Positions 5,572 through 5,776 of a DNA stretch of 5,776 bases are shown one piece after another. The notes under the pieces are model-generated. The model ran no database searches. It saw only the letters and a program-made list of their open reading frames with translations, and had not been told where the DNA came from. The position numbers and the translations under genes are program-made. Source of the stretch: JANMEX01 sp031423755 (GTDB taxonomy: Bacteria > Pseudomonadota > Alphaproteobacteria > Rhizobiales > Rhizobiaceae); assembly GCA_031423755.1 (NCBI GenBank), contig JANPGC010000132.1:1-5776 (forward strand). The letters run 5' to 3'. Each line of letters opens with the position of its first letter. Within the stretch, counting starts at the first letter, position 1.

Positions 5572-5776
5572 ATGCAAATCACCTCCCCCACGTTCAAAGC
5601 CAACGCTACCGCCGCACTCGCTGACATCAATTTGCAGAAAGCCATGGGCCATGTGCGCACCGGCTTTATTGACAAGCGCAAGGCGTCGATTGACCTTCTG
5701 CCAGAATTTGAGGCGCTGCGAGACAGCGCCAAGGCGATCAAGGATCATACGCTGGCGCATCTTGATCTTTACCTCG
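5572..5776 (+). CDS. lutB: L-lactate utilisation iron-sulfur protein LutB (LldF/YkgF type), N-terminal part only
   Basis: Only the first 68 codons lie in the window; the frame is open at the right edge. The visible protein starts MQITSPTFKANATAAL and contains LPEFEALRDSAKAIKDHTLA at 43-62, followed by HLDLYL. This is the conserved N-terminal region of LutB, the subunit that in the full protein of about 470 residues also carries ferredoxin-type cysteine motifs, which fall outside the window. LutB works with LutA and LutC in oxidation of L-lactate to pyruvate, passing electrons towards the respiratory chain. It sits 193 bp after lutA on the same strand, separated by the palindromic repeat, and has its own strong ribosome binding site. 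The usual order suggests lutC next, not seen here. Confidence 0.92.
   Translation, partial: MQITSPTFKANATAALADINLQKAMGHVRTGFIDKRKASIDLLPEFEALRDSAKAIKDHTLAHLDLYL

Larger units (their letters stand above)
5378..5572 (+). other. stop-free frame (64 codons) through the repeat, linking lutA to lutB
   Basis: An ATG at 5378-5380 overlaps the lutA stop (TGATG). Its frame stays open across the palindromic element and ends at TGA 5570-5572, which overlaps the lutB ATG by one base (again TGATG). The deduced peptide begins MAEIQTGVAPLICLSASS and is mostly repeat-encoded, low in recognisable features, and matches no family I know. It is probably not a functional protein. Its openness could let ribosomes travel from lutA to lutB. 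A chance origin is possible, since GC-rich repeats often lack stops. Confidence 0.3.

Overview
The window reads as chromosomal DNA of an alphaproteobacterium, most likely of the order Hyphomicrobiales (Rhizobiales). The evidence is visibly GC-rich sequence with strong G/C in third codon positions, proteins of rhizobial/Brucella-like type (a DUF3422 membrane protein, a GlcD-type flavoprotein), and a RIME-like intergenic palindrome (CCCCTCATCTGCC...CTTCTCCCC and its mirror) of the kind scattered through rhizobial genomes. Genus cannot be fixed from the sequence alone.

Layout. Two gene sets diverge from a 179-bp control region (3609-3787). On the minus strand, read leftwards, are a DUF3422 membrane protein (3608-2322), a HAD-superfamily phosphatase of the DOG/GPP type (2263-1595, TTG start) and a FAD-dependent GlcD/D-lactate-dehydrogenase-type oxidase (about 1563-67). 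Beyond the oxidase, the window edge holds a small GC-rich palindromic repeat. On the plus strand are a PdhR-like FadR/GntR-family regulator (3788-4618), lutA (4608-5378, overlapping the regulator) and the first 68 codons of lutB (5572 to the window end). A 135-bp palindromic repeat sits between lutA and lutB.

Biology. The plus-strand set is the start of a lactate-utilisation operon: LutA and LutB are iron-sulfur subunits of the LutABC complex that oxidises L-lactate to pyruvate. lutC, if present, lies past the right edge. The regulator has an FCD ligand domain with an intact Asp/His metal site, and a near-perfect 10+10 bp inverted repeat upstream of it is a good operator candidate overlapping a TTGACC -35-like hexamer. 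The minus-strand flavoprotein would oxidise a D-2-hydroxyacid (glycolate or D-lactate), so the locus may serve both lactate enantiomers or lactate plus glycolate. The HAD phosphatase and DUF3422 protein have no assigned place in this pathway.

The least ordinary structure is the lutA-lutB junction. The repeat can fold either as two separate hairpins or as one long stem. A reading frame without stops crosses it, joined by TGATG stop/start overlaps to lutA on one side and lutB on the other. No wholly new system is evident; the points of interest are this junction, the candidate operator and the unexplained partners of the flavoprotein.
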